Positions 47,833-61,889 of a stretch of DNA of 64,000 bases are shown here, in pieces. Numbering within the stretch: the stretch's first letter is position 1; each line of letters starts with the position of its first letter. The notes under the pieces were generated by a model. That model was not told the DNA's origin. It saw nothing but the letters and a program-made list of their open reading frames with translations, and searched no databases. The translations under genes were made by a program, and so were the position numbers. The DNA comes from Diphasiastrum complanatum (taxonomy: Eukaryota; Streptophyta; Lycopodiopsida; Lycopodiales; Lycopodiaceae): assembly GCA_029204225.1 (NCBI GenBank), contig CM055092.1, positions 39,257,800-39,321,799 of the forward strand. Direction: 5' to 3'.

Positions 47833-50240
47833 CAGTCATGTGGAGTGTGTTACAAATAGTGCGTAATGGTGCGGAGGTTCATTCTACACTACAAGTTTTG
47901 GTGATTTTAAGAGCTTGTGCTCTAGGAGTGTTACACACCAGTGCTATTGCAACAATGATTATTACAAGTTCAATTTGCCATTTCCTACGTGTATGGGAGC
48001 CAATTTTAACCTAATGACAAAAACTTGGTGCTTCACTTGTTGCTATCAATTGTCACAAGTTTCCAGAGTAATTGCTGATCATCATTGAGCACAAATATTT
48101 AGTATGGGTTGATATGTTGATAGTGAGATTGGTAAAAGCTTACGACCAGTACAATATTTTTATTTTTGAAAATAAGTAAAACAACTTAGTTGGATCAAGT
48201 GATTGTTGGTCACTTAGAAGCATTGGGCAAAACATGGTCGTTCAAAGAGCATCATGTGTTAAGGCTAAATCTTGGGCTTATTCTTTAGTAGCACTAGTGC
48301 ATTGACAGACTGTTTCAAACTTCCAAATGTGGTATGTTTCAAATGCATTTCAAACACTTGGAAAAATTGACCAAACATTTGAAACACTTTTTAGACATAA
48401 GGTTTCCAAAACATAAATTTCTTTTGCAGATTTTCACAAAAATTGTGCATTAGCTATTACACAATGATAAAACATCAAATTTGACATCATAGGACAATGT
48501 ACAACCTTACTATGTCATTATAAATACGTGACATATGTCTTGACGTTTTGGTACCTTGAGCTATGCAAAAAGTCCCAAGAAAATTAGGAATATTAGAGCT
48601 TTTCGGTGCCCTAGCTTTTATAACCAGCCTACGAAATTCCTAGAGGTACTAAAAAGCAACAACACTAGCATAACATGGTGGTGACAAGAGACAAAGAATT
48701 AGAGTTCAATTCTGGAGATGGAGCATGAGAAATGACTATCACACCCAAGGACAACATGAGGCATGTAGATTACCCAATTCCAATATGAAGATGTAGTGAC
48801 AATAAACAACAATATTAGGCTTTCGCAACTTTGTTAATTGTAACCCTTTAATGACGATTCCTTAGAGGGCAATTATACGGTAGATCTAGGTCCAATAGCT
48901 ATATATGAGGAGTTGTTGTTATAAAGCTCATAATTGGATCTTGAAATGTGGTAGACATTTTGCTTCCTTGAGTGTGCACTAGTCACTCCATTCTTTTGGT
49001 CAAGGATGGACCCTTGGCTTTTATTGGCTGGGACACAAAATCAATGATGCTACTTTAAACAAATTAGAGTGCTCAAAGCATGCCTATGCTCTAAACATTA
49101 GCACAAAATAACATGATAGAACTCCTATTGTGGTGGTCTTCTAGACTGAAGTAATGATATGGCTGCATTTGTATTTCATTGTCAAAGGTGAACTTCTTGG
49201 ATTTATGAAAGATGAGCTATTGCAAAAACATTTTCCAAGGATGTTTCAAAATCAAGAAAAAAGTTTGGGACTAAAAAATGATCATATATCATTCTAGTCT
49301 TAGCCACCAACGATCGAATGATGCTGACTGGGGATTGTTGGCTGGTGTTTATTCAATGACCCCACCGAAGCCTTGTGCGATATCCAAGTTTTTTGCTTCG
49401 CCAAAGTTTTTTAAGGCTCATGTTTAAATAATTATATAAGCTTTTAAAGGTTTTATGTTATTTAATTATATATGTTTTCAAAGCCTCAACACTAAGCCTC
49501 AAAAAATAATGTGTCTTATATGACAAGAACATTCCTAGCATTGTGTTTTCTCTCACTCAATTGTGAATGAAGTTCAAGTTCCAACTACGAAGGGCATTGC
49601 ATAATTTGTCATGGGCATGCGAAGGTTAGTTCACAATTGCAAGGGATGTTGTAGATTTTGTGAAGGGCGTGGACGTGCAAACCAACCCATCAATTGCATT
49701 GATGAAGATCCAAGGAATGAAGATGGTGAAGAAGGTGCAGGGCAACACGCTGGCCATCCTTCACAACAAAAAAACTCCATTGATATGACATTAAACGCAT
49801 GGCACATGATAACTCCACCACTTGTCATACATATTCCATTGATATGACATTAAACGCATGGCACATGATGAACTCCACCACTTGTCATACATATTGTGCC
49901 CACAAAAGACCGTGCTCTATCGCCACATCACACAAGGGCAGATCGGGATATGTAAATTTTCTTTTTGGACACCACATATGTGTCCACGTGGGCGGGGTTT
50001 AAACTTGGGTGGTCATTCCCACACTAGGAATCCTCTACCACCACACCACACATGGGCGCATGGGACACTTAATTTTTGAATAACAACCATCAAAATCCCA
50101 TTAATGGTCAATGGGACAAGGCATGTGAAAAACCACCTTTAAGCCTAGTTACACACTAAACAACTACACTTAATGTGCTAAACATCCAAAAACAAAAAAA
50201 ATTGAATGATCAATCCCAACGTATCTTCCGACAGTTGAGC
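47833..50240. other. No gene; one near-perfect 59-bp tandem duplication
   Basis: AT-rich intergenic DNA. At 49777-49895 two copies of a 59-bp unit (starting CCATTGATATGACATTAAAC) differ by a single inserted base, so this duplication is very recent. Confidence 0.7.
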
Positions 50241-50243
50241 CAC

Positions 50244-50253
50244 TATATAAAAG

Positions 50254-50254
<1 letters not shown>
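50244..50254 (+). promoter_or_regulatory. TATA box of the host gene at 50393
   Basis: TATATAAAAGG lies about 140 bp upstream of the ATG and is followed by a (GA)23 tract (50259-50304) and a GAGC/GA-rich leader. A GA/CT-rich 5' UTR is common in plants. Confidence 0.7.

Positions 50255-50258
<4 letters not shown>

Positions 50259-50304
<46 letters not shown>
50259..50304. repeat. (GA)23 microsatellite in a probable 5' UTR
   Basis: Pure GA tract starting 5 bp after the TATA box, so transcription probably starts within it. Confidence 0.9.
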
Positions 50305-50306
<2 letters not shown>

Positions 50307-50392
50307 TGGCTTGATCGTAAAGGCAGAGTGGAATTAACAGAGCCAGAGCGAGCGAGCGAGCGAGAGAGAGAGAGAGAGATCGATCTCGGGGA

Positions 50393-50579
50393 ATGGATTA
50401 TGATTTCAGGAAGGGGACGCAATTGAGACCGCAGTCAGGTTACGATCTACAAAGGTCCATGTATGTACAGCGCACAGACAGACAGGGGGGGCCCAATAGT
50501 CCCTCCTTCTATCCCCGGGTCGCCCAGCCTGTTGGTCCTCCCATGCATCGTCCTCCTCCCCCTGTACCTGGACCTGCAT
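50393..50579 (+). CDS. First coding exon of a host gene, Pro-rich N-terminus
   Basis: ATG 50393 opens MDYDFRKGTQLRPQSGYD, then a Tyr/Pro-rich stretch (SFYPRVAQPVGPPMHRPPPP), and the frame meets a good splice donor (GCAT|GTAAGA) at 50580 after 62 codons. TATA box and GA-rich leader support a real transcription unit. The MDYDFR...YPR opening reminds me of plant UBA-domain-containing proteins with a Pro-rich N-terminus, but this is memory-based and weak. Downstream exons were not identified; introns may hold the transposons to the right. Codon use is GC-richer than the surroundings. Confidence 0.55.
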
Positions 50580-54196
<3,617 letters not shown>

Positions 54197-54215
54197 GGCA
54201 GAGAGAGAGAGAGAG

Positions 54216-54767
54216 ATGAGAGAGAGAGAGCTTGGGCTTGATCACCGAGAGGAGCCATTGTATGAGGCAGATGAGCCAGTCTCAAAGGATGAGCAGGATG
54301 AGCCCATTCAGGTTGTGTTCGCCAGATCAGACAGGGATGAGGCAGATGATATCAGTGTTTGGGCATACGCGACGGGTAGGGGTCATAGGTACATCAGGTG
54401 GCAGAGGTGGGGCAGGTGGCACAGGTTTTACCAGGGGGCAAGCAGGGCACACAGGGGGGGGGGGGGGGGGGGGGGGCAGTGGCATATCTACATATGTTGA
54501 TATGATGGAGGAGGCTCTCGATGGAGGGCACAGATATAGGAGCGGATCCCACGTCTGCTTGGATGGGTGCAACATGGAGTTTTGGGTGTGACTTCGATAG
54601 TACACCAGATGACTTCGATGGTACCGGTTGGGATGGCATGCAGGGTCTACATGGTGCACAAGATGAGGCATGGGATGATGTAGGCATCGATATCGGCTGC
54701 GAGAGTCTGCTCGAGGCCCTGAGTTGTCTCTGGAGCATTCGTCCGAGTCAAAGCCAAAGCATTGATT
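54216..54767 (+). pseudogene. C-terminal tail of hAT transposase, copy A
   Basis: Contains EPLYEADEPVSKDEQDEPIQ, a poly-G tract (54454-54476) and TYVDMMEEALD. After a join it ends RESARGPELSLEHSSESKPKH then TGA. The last block matches the acidic C-terminus of copy B (61130-61198). Frames shift at the poly-G and near 54595. It carries no catalytic part. Confidence 0.7.
54454..54476. repeat. Poly-G tract
   Basis: About 23 G in a row; copy B has only GGGGGG at the same place (near 59927), so this is a local expansion. Confidence 0.9.
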
Positions 54768-55404
54768 GTGGCTCTGTTGTTGATTATTTAGCAGTTTGAT
54801 ATCGTGTTTCATGTTTGGCGGCCAGATGGCCGAACATTGTATTCAGACCATTTTATACATTGTATCCAGTTTTCGACACATTTTATTTGTTGCACCTTAT
54901 GTATATGTCGATGTTTAATTGTCATGCTTTGTTGTCAATTTTATCTCGTATTGTATGTGCGTGTGTGAATCATATTTACAATTTAATTTCATTAGTCATA
55001 CAGAAGATACCAACACAAAGGAAGGGCACCAAAGACATTACAAGGCTCATGCCACATTCTATCACAACAATCAAATGAAAGGAATCCATCATATTACAAT
55101 TAGATGACATCCTATGCAAGAATCTTTGCACCTGGATCTTCTCCTTACACTATGCATTCATAGGAGGAAGATCTTTTGTCCTAAGTCTCACCTTGCATCT
55201 CACATCTATAGCAAGCATACAATATGAAGAGAATCATCACAATTACTAATCTACATGGCACAACCAACATGCATTGCTTTAAAGGTATAAGGATAGAAAG
55301 ATATAGTTGTAGTAGCAGTTTGATTGCTCAGCAAATTTGGCAATTAGGATGCATTGAATATGTGGGAACCATGCAAGTTTGCATGCAACACAAGATCTTT
55401 GGAC

Positions 55405-55690
55405 GACATTAACTGGGCTCCGAAGAGCCACAAACTCGTTGGCTTGGTCAGGTGCATTAATCACTTGCTTTGCCTCCTGGTTAGCCCAACGAATTCGCCC
55501 CCTTTCCTTGACCATGGCCAGCTGCTGCGCAGTGTAGTTAATTCCCGTGTTGTGTTTCCTCGCCCTCGCCAGCGGGGGTAGGGGGCTGCAGCTCCGGGTG
55601 TCGTTGCTGAATCTCTCGCATCCTCTCTTCAAAATCTGCGCGCTGCTTCTCATGCCTTTTGTTGTGCCTTCGGACACAAAGTAGCCCGTC
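55405..55690 (-). pseudogene. Convergent accessory ORF of the hAT family ('ORF2'), copy A
   Basis: On the minus strand, 55685-55560 encodes a charged helical stretch (RRHNKRHEKQRADFEERMRE, then IQQRHPELQPPTPAGEGEE). After a frameshift, 55560-55405 encodes INYTAQQLAMVKERGR, RWANQEAK and NAPDQANE. Copy B encodes MNFTRRQLIMVRERAT, RRRDNQEAK and NAPDEGEE at the same place. Conservation of spacing and residues through many base changes shows this is protein-coding. It lies about 640 bp after the transposase stop, pointing towards it. Function unknown; possibly DNA-binding or regulatory, since it is small, basic and helical. Confidence 0.6.
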
Positions 55691-56434
55691 AAGCTATATA
55701 CCATGACGGAAATAAACTATTAAAAACACAAAACAAGCCTAACGGATGCAGGGCAAACGCTCAAGTCAGGTGGTCTGCGCCCTGCCATCTTGACCGACTT
55801 TCTCTCACAGCACCTTGGCTCTCGCATAGGCTCTCTCACAGCCTCTGAAAATGTCTCTCAGAGTGCCTCTCACAATGCGTCTCACAATGGCACTCACATT
55901 GCCTATTTATCCCCACTTTGTTTGCCCATGTGCAACTGCTGTTGATCCTGCCATGTGTTGCTCCCCCATGTGCTGCTCTCCCATTGGCCCCATGGTCTGC
56001 TCCCCCCATTTTGCCCATGTTCTGCTGTACTTGCCCCTTGTGCTTTCCCCTTTTTTTGCATTTTTTTTGGCTTTTTCTGGGCACCCTAAAGGAATTTTTT
56101 ATTAGTAAAAATTTTAAAAAAATAAAAAAAATATTAAATATGGTGCCGCCCTGGTATCGCATTTTCCAAGGCGGCACCATAATGGCGGTACCACGATTAT
56201 GGTACCGGCGGTACCAAAGTTCTAGGTGTCGTGGTACGGCACGGGTGCCGTCGGTGTCGTACTGAAGTTCCATGGCACCTGTTGTTTTTTTTATTTATTT
56301 TTTATTTTTTCAAGTCATTTTAAAGCGAAAAAATCAACAAAAAAAAAAAACAGGTGTTGACACCTGGTACGGTACCTGGACCCCACGACACTTGTGCCGT
56401 GGGGTACTTTGGGAGGTACCATGGGGTACTATGA

Positions 56435-56651
56435 TATATATATATATATATACATATCTAAGGAAGCGGATGGTGGACGTGGACGCCAAGGGCGCGTTTT
56501 TTAATAATTTTTTTTAGTGTTAATTAGGGTTAAAAAGCAAATGGATGCATCCGACCCCGCGTCCAGGGGTCGGACGCGTCCGGGTCCGGACGCCAGACAC
56601 GGATGCGGACGCAAATTGCCCGCATCCGGCCCGGACCCTCATCTCTATATA

Positions 56652-56701
<50 letters not shown>
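56435..56701. repeat. (TA)n tracts and spacer between hAT copies A and B
   Basis: (TA)n at 56433-56452 and 56655-56701 enclose a 200-bp spacer rich in GGACGC / CCGGACGC motifs. Both element ends abut TA repeats. Confidence 0.8.
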
Positions 56702-56703
<2 letters not shown>

Positions 56704-57108
56704 TAGGTCCCGCGGTACTGGGTACCGCGGATCCCGGTACCGCGGGACCGTACTGGTACCGCGGTAGCATGTTGGTACCGCGGTACCACAATATATGATA
56801 TTATTTAGAATTTAATATTTTTAAAATTTTTTTTTTCACCTAAACCTACCCGCCCCCCTCGCATTTCATCTGAAATTTTTTTTGCGCCCTCCTCTGCCCT
56901 GCCACCGCTGCTGTTTTGCCAGTCTGCCTTCGATCCCTTGCGTCACCCTTCGCCCACGCAACGCCCTGCCCTGCATCTGACTTGCTTCGCCCTGCCTTCG
57001 CCCATTTTTAGCGTCTCTCCAACAGTGAACCCTGCTGTTTTTTTTCCAGCAATCCATCCTTCCAGCTCTAGCTTCATCTGCATTTTTTCCCTAGTTTTCT
57101 CCATCGCA

Positions 57109-60100
57109 ATGGTGCAATCCGACCTTTCCGGTCTGTGGGGCGAGGTAGACATTGTCAGGCGTGTTGCCGACAAGAGCAACAAGACCGGTCAGAAGATCGT
57201 GCGTTGCCGATACTGCCTCGTCGAATTTGCTACGTCCCTCACTCACCTTAAAGGCCACCTGCTCGGTGCACGCGCCAAAAATGGTGCCACCTTAAATGTT
57301 GCCCCTTGTGGCAGCATGTCCGTCCCCGACAGGCAGCGACTATTGGACACCTACGGGCTGCGGCTCGTGGCGGGGGAGAACACCATTTCAGAGGGTGTTC
57401 TCCGGTTTTGCACCGCTCCTTATGCGGCTGACCCAGAGTTGCTGCCTGCTTGGCTAGCACGCACGAGGATAGGGAGTCCATCCTCATCCCGTCCCATTGC
57501 CCCTCATCCCCCTCAGACAGTTCCGCCACACGCACCCCCATCTGCACCCATTCCGGTGAATCCCGTCCCATCACGTCCGCCAGTTGCCACTGCGGTTCCA
57601 CCACCACGTCCTGTTGCTCGCACGCCCCCAGTTTACGATTTTCTCATGGATTCTCCGCCACCCTAGTAGGCCCAAGATGCTACTGACAAGGCCTTCGAGG
57701 ATGTGGATGAGATCCCTTCTTCTTTCCCTTCCCATCTGGATGATCTCCCTAGCCAGCAGTTTTCGTATCCCATGCCAGATCTTGCCCGTCCATCAGTGCA
57801 CCCCACTTATGCTGCTGCACCCATCCCTGCCAGTGCATCCCACTCTCCCCATTCCACGTCTACAGCTGATGCATCCACTAGTGCCGAGCCTGTTGCGTCA
57901 TCGTCCATTCCTGTCACGATTGGTGCACCGTGCTGGAGTTCCACCACCCGTCGCCCACCAGGTAGAGCCCTTGTGCAGCAGACCATTCGCGGCGCGCATC
58001 AGCCGCACATGGACAGAGAGGCCACACAGGTCGTGGCCAGTTTGATTTACGAGCTGAACCTACCTTTTGCCATCACCGATTCTGAGCCCTTCAGAAGGGC
58101 ATTCTGCCTTGCACAGTCTGTCAGCCTTACCTGGAGAGTCCCTGGTTCAGAGGTTGTCTGTACACACATGTTTAGAGATAGGGTCGAGTCCTTGTCCAGA
58201 GAGATGGAGCCTCTACGTCGCCACTAGGCCACATATGGATGCAGCATCATGTTCGATGGCTGGACTGATGTCAAGAGGAGGCCGATCCTCAAGATCTTGG
58301 TCTCCAGCTGCATGGGTACACAGGATTGCAGTAGAGGGGGGAGAGTCATATCTGCAGATTTCATGGGTTAGAGCCATCGTCCGCGAGGCCCTCTTCCTGG
58401 TGTTTTTTGTCACCCGGAAGAGCCGTGTTCTTGCCATGTTCCGGGTGTTCAGCCATTTGGACCTCCGTAAGCCAGCCCCCACACACTTTGCATTCGACCT
58501 GGTGGTCATCGACCGTCTGATCAGATGCAGGGCACAGCTTCTACAGATGGTTGCCAGTGATCTTTGGCGTGCCAGTACGTTTCAGCACACGGAGGATGGG
58601 GAGCACTTTTTTTCCACGGTGAGGGGAGACCAGTTCTGGAGGGATGCACAAACATTGTCAGGACTGCTTTGACCACTCTACATTGTGCTCCGCATGGCTG
58701 ACAGCGAGGGGTCCACACTTGGACTGCTGTATGAGCTCATGGACCGGATCGGACAGTTTCTGCAGCTGCCCATCTTGCAGCCAGAGAGGTCAGCGAAATT
58801 GTTCTTTATCTTTTCAGTGTTTGCTAGTTTGTTTTTATGTCGAAGTTAAGTTTTTTCGAAAATTTGCTTCGTCTTCGTGCAGGATGACGGAGCTGAGGTT
58901 TTTTGGGAGACGCGGTAGAACTACTTTTACATGAGTATCCACAGTGTTGCACACATCTTGCATCCCCTCTTCCTCTCTTCGACACAGATATTAGACAGGG
59001 AGCTCGAGGCAGATTGGCTTGAGTACATCTACAGGGTGGGTCCACACATTGGCTTGGATCCTATCAGACTCATGGAGGAGTTAGCTGCATTTCGTTTCGG
59101 CATGGGCACGTTCAGTCACCCGGCTGCTCAGGATCCAGAGAGGAGGCAACTCCCCATTACCTGGTGGACCATGTTCGGTAGCACTTATCCCTCCATACAG
59201 CGTCTTGCACTGTGTGTCCTTTCTCAGGTATGCATCTCATTTCATCCTCCCTTGCTGTATTTCGTTGCCGTTCCACCCGTGCACATGTGCTGAAGCATTT
59301 CATTGCACGTACCACAGGATTGTGCTGCCTCCGTGTGTGAGCGTAACTGGAGCACATGGGCCCTGGTTCACACAAGGAGAAGAAATAGGCTGTTAGTGAG
59401 TCAGCTAGAGCGGTTGGTGTTCTGTAGCACCAACGCCCGTGTCACCAAGAGACTGCCGACCATTACGAGCGCATTGCAGGTGATGGGCTATTCCCCCATA
59501 GCATGTTGGTTTACGTCTCACTAAAATGTAGGTTGCCATTTTTGATCAAGTTGTTGTCCCGACACGCAATATTTTGACCTTGCAGATGAAGATATCTGAT
59601 TTGGAGTGCCAGGTTGACTTGCCTACGGACAGCGTCCATCCCATGCCTGCAGATGACTTGGGCACACAGTTGATGGCAGAGAGAGAGAGGGAGCTTGCTG
59701 AGATGAGAGAGAGAGAGAGCTTGGGCTTGAGCACAGAGAGCCTCCTTTGTATTAGGCAGACGAGCCAGTGTCAGAGGATGAGCCCATTCGGGTTGCCAGT
59801 TTAGAGAGGGATGAGGCAGACCATACAGGTGCAGGGCACACGCCACGGGCAGGGGTCACAGGTGCATACGTGGCAGAGGTGGGGCACATGGCACAGGTTA
59901 TACCGGGAGACAGGCAGGCACACGGGGGGGCCAGTGGCATACCTACCTATGTCGACATGATGGAGGAGGCTCTTGATAGAGGGCAGAGTGATTTAGATGC
60001 CGGTCCCGCAGATGTTTGGATGCGTGCAGTACAGAGTCATGGCCGTTAGTATGACAACACACCAGAGGAGGCACCAGATGACTTTGATTGCACAGATTGG

Positions 60101-61198
60101 GGGGTCTACAGGGTGCACATGATGAGGCACGGGATGAGGCACAGGTTGATTCAAGGGATGGTGCACAGGATGATTTAGGGGATGGTGCACAAGATGATGC
60201 CCAGAGCCTGGAGCATTTGTATTCAGATGCCCAGCTGAACGACTTGATTGCCACATTGGATTCAGAGGCTCAGCAGATGCCGAGTGTCAGGGCACCCCCT
60301 TCATCTCTTGCCAGCATGCCATACACAGAGTCCTAGCCAGAGCACCCGCACGAGGTGTCTACAGTTCCTCCAGCTACTCAGAGGGTATATGTGCGCCGCA
60401 CAGCTCCTCCAGTGCCACCGATGCCATTCAGGCCTGCAGCCCCTCCATCGCCGTCCACTTCTGCAGCACCAGGTCTCCATGGCAGGCCACCATCTGTGCC
60501 CAGGTTTTCTCTTGCAGCGCCCACATCCACAGTGGCTCCTCCAGCTGCTCCTCTAGTGGCAGCACCCACTCCACATCCTCCTCCTTTGGCAGCACCCACT
60601 CCACTGGCTCCCCCTTTGGCAGCACCCATGATGTACCAGTACCGGCCACCGCAGCGCCCCTTTCAGTATATATCGCCGTTGTACTTGCCTCCTGCACAAC
60701 CAATTCCTCCACCTGCAGCAGCCCCACGGGCACACACTCCACGAGCTCATCCTCCTCGCTCAGGTGCACAAGGAGTTCCCTCTTTTGCTTCCCTATCCCA
60801 GCCGGCCTCAGCTTAGGCCCAGCCTAGCCAGCCAGGTGATTTGCATGGGGGTGACGAGGCATTGACAGCTCCTCTTGTCCGCAAGAGACCAGGAAGGCCC
60901 AAGGGTGCACCGTACAAGAAAGGCAAGGCACAGAAACTGCCAGGGAAGAAAGGACGACCACGCAGGATTCCAGGTACAGCTAGAGGTGCAGGATTACAGC
61001 CAGCTGGAGGAGGTGTTGTTGGTTTGACTTGCTTTGGGGCTGATGCGGAGGCAGACTGGGATGATGCTAGTGAGGAGTCCTCCTCCTCGGACACACAGCC
61101 CATGCCAGTTCCAGATAGGCAGAGATAACGGCTGCGAGAGTCAGCTCGGGGCCCTGAGTTGTCTCCGGAGCATTCGTCTGAGTCAGAGCCAGAGCATT
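57109..61198 (+). pseudogene. BED/DUF659/hAT transposase with AT-hook tail, copy B
   Basis: ATG 57109. BED finger at about 57120-57310: Trp, then RCRYC ... HLKGHL. A Pro/Ser-rich linker follows. DUF659 at 58040-58360 has FDGWTDVKRRPILKILVSS. Central hAT region 58370-58660 (IVREALFLVFFVTRKSRVL, LRKPAPTHFA). The C-terminal dimerisation domain at 58980-59470 has WWTMFGSTYPSIQRLALCVL, a 90-bp intron (59228-59317), then CERNWSTWALVHTRRRNRL. An unusual tail (59590-61198) holds an acidic stretch, a long Pro/Ala region, two AT-hook-like motifs (RPGRPKG and KKGRPRRIPG, 60880-60975) and an acidic end (RESARGPELSPEHSSESEPE). Stops: 57664 (two TAGs), 58225, about 58369, 60334, 60814 and 61126. A deletion near 58368 removes the segment normally holding the second catalytic Asp and the C-x-x-H motif, so it is inactive. 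Confidence 0.85.
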
Positions 61199-61725
61199 GA
61201 TTGTGGCTCTGTTATTTTAGTTTCAGTAGTTTGTCTTTAGCAGACGGTCTACTATTGTACTCGGATCATTTTTCATAATATATACAGTGTTTGGCGTACT
61301 TTATTTGCTGCACATTGTGCGTATGTCGCTCTGTACACGTGATGCTGTATTTTCAATTTTATGTCAAATTCTATGTGCGTGTGTGAATCTTATTTTCAAC
61401 TAATTTCGATTGAAGTGAATGATAGCTTCACATAAATGCACCTACATAATGAGCTCAACAATTACACCTACACCCCAAACTGCATTTCACAAACACATGT
61501 ATCACATTTGCATTTAAAAAAATACAAAAATTGCATTTCACATGACCAGGCTCGCGTTGTACAAAAAACAACTATGTATTCATTCTACCGTTGTATCAAG
61601 ATAACATCACATATCCCGTCCTTTTTTTAAGCAGCTATCTAGTTCTTTGCCGCACCCTAAACTACCGAAAATTACATAGCAACAGTCCGCCACATATGGC
61701 TAGACCTTATCTATTCTAAACATGC
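61199..61725. other. 3' flank of transposase B
   Basis: AT-rich spacer between the tail-to-tail genes, alignable with 54770-55100 in copy A (TTGTGGCTCTGTT, TGTGCGTGTGTGAATC). No other feature seen. Confidence 0.6.
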
Positions 61726-61889
61726 CTACTGATCCTCCACCGACTCCTCGCCCTCGTCAGGTGCATTGTTCTGTCGCTCTCGCTTTGCCTCCTGGTTATC
61801 CCGACGTCTGGTCGCCCTTTCCCTGACCATGATGAGCTGCCGCCGTGTGAAGTTCATTCCGATCTGCTCATCCAAATCTAGCTCGACAT
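61726..61889 (-). pseudogene. Convergent accessory ORF2, copy B (cut by copy C)
   Basis: Encodes VELDLDEQIGMNFTRRQL, then IMVRERATRRRDNQEAKRER and a terminal acidic segment ending EDQ and TAG at 61726. It matches copy A ORF2. The 5' part is lost where copy C begins. It lies 530 bp beyond the transposase stop, tail to tail. Confidence 0.6.

Larger units (their letters stand above)
54197..56434 (+). mobile_element. hAT copy A, 5'-truncated
   Basis: Aligns with copy B from about 59670 onward, starting inside a GAGAGAGA-rich coding stretch. Ends with GGTACC-rich subterminal repeats and GGGGTACTATGA at 56434, followed by (TA)n. The BED, DUF659 and catalytic parts are absent. Relative to B it also lacks about 1 kb (the Pro-rich/AT-hook region, B 60120-61125), the join being near 54688. 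Confidence 0.8.
56702..61889 (+). mobile_element. hAT copy B, 3' end missing
   Basis: Starts CATAGGTCCCGCGGTACTGG directly after a (TA)n tract (56655-56701), followed by palindromic repeats such as GGTACCGCGGTACC (56774-56787). Carries the transposase (57109-61198) and part of the convergent ORF2, then meets copy C at about 61889 before reaching its own right terminus. Markedly GC-richer than the rest of the window. Confidence 0.85.

Noticed and set aside
47691-48014. 107-codon plus-strand ORF
   Set aside because: Its first half is translated from the 72-bp tandem duplication, and the rest has no recognisable domain.
55836-56273. 145-codon minus-strand ORF next to copy A ORF2
   Set aside because: It runs through subterminal GGTACC repeats and low-complexity His/Cys codons and is not conserved in copy C's right end.
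60378-60816. Minus-strand Gly/Ala/Val-rich ORFs opposite the Pro-rich tail
   Set aside because: They are reverse complements of a Pro/Ala-rich coding stretch that is collinear with the transposase frame.
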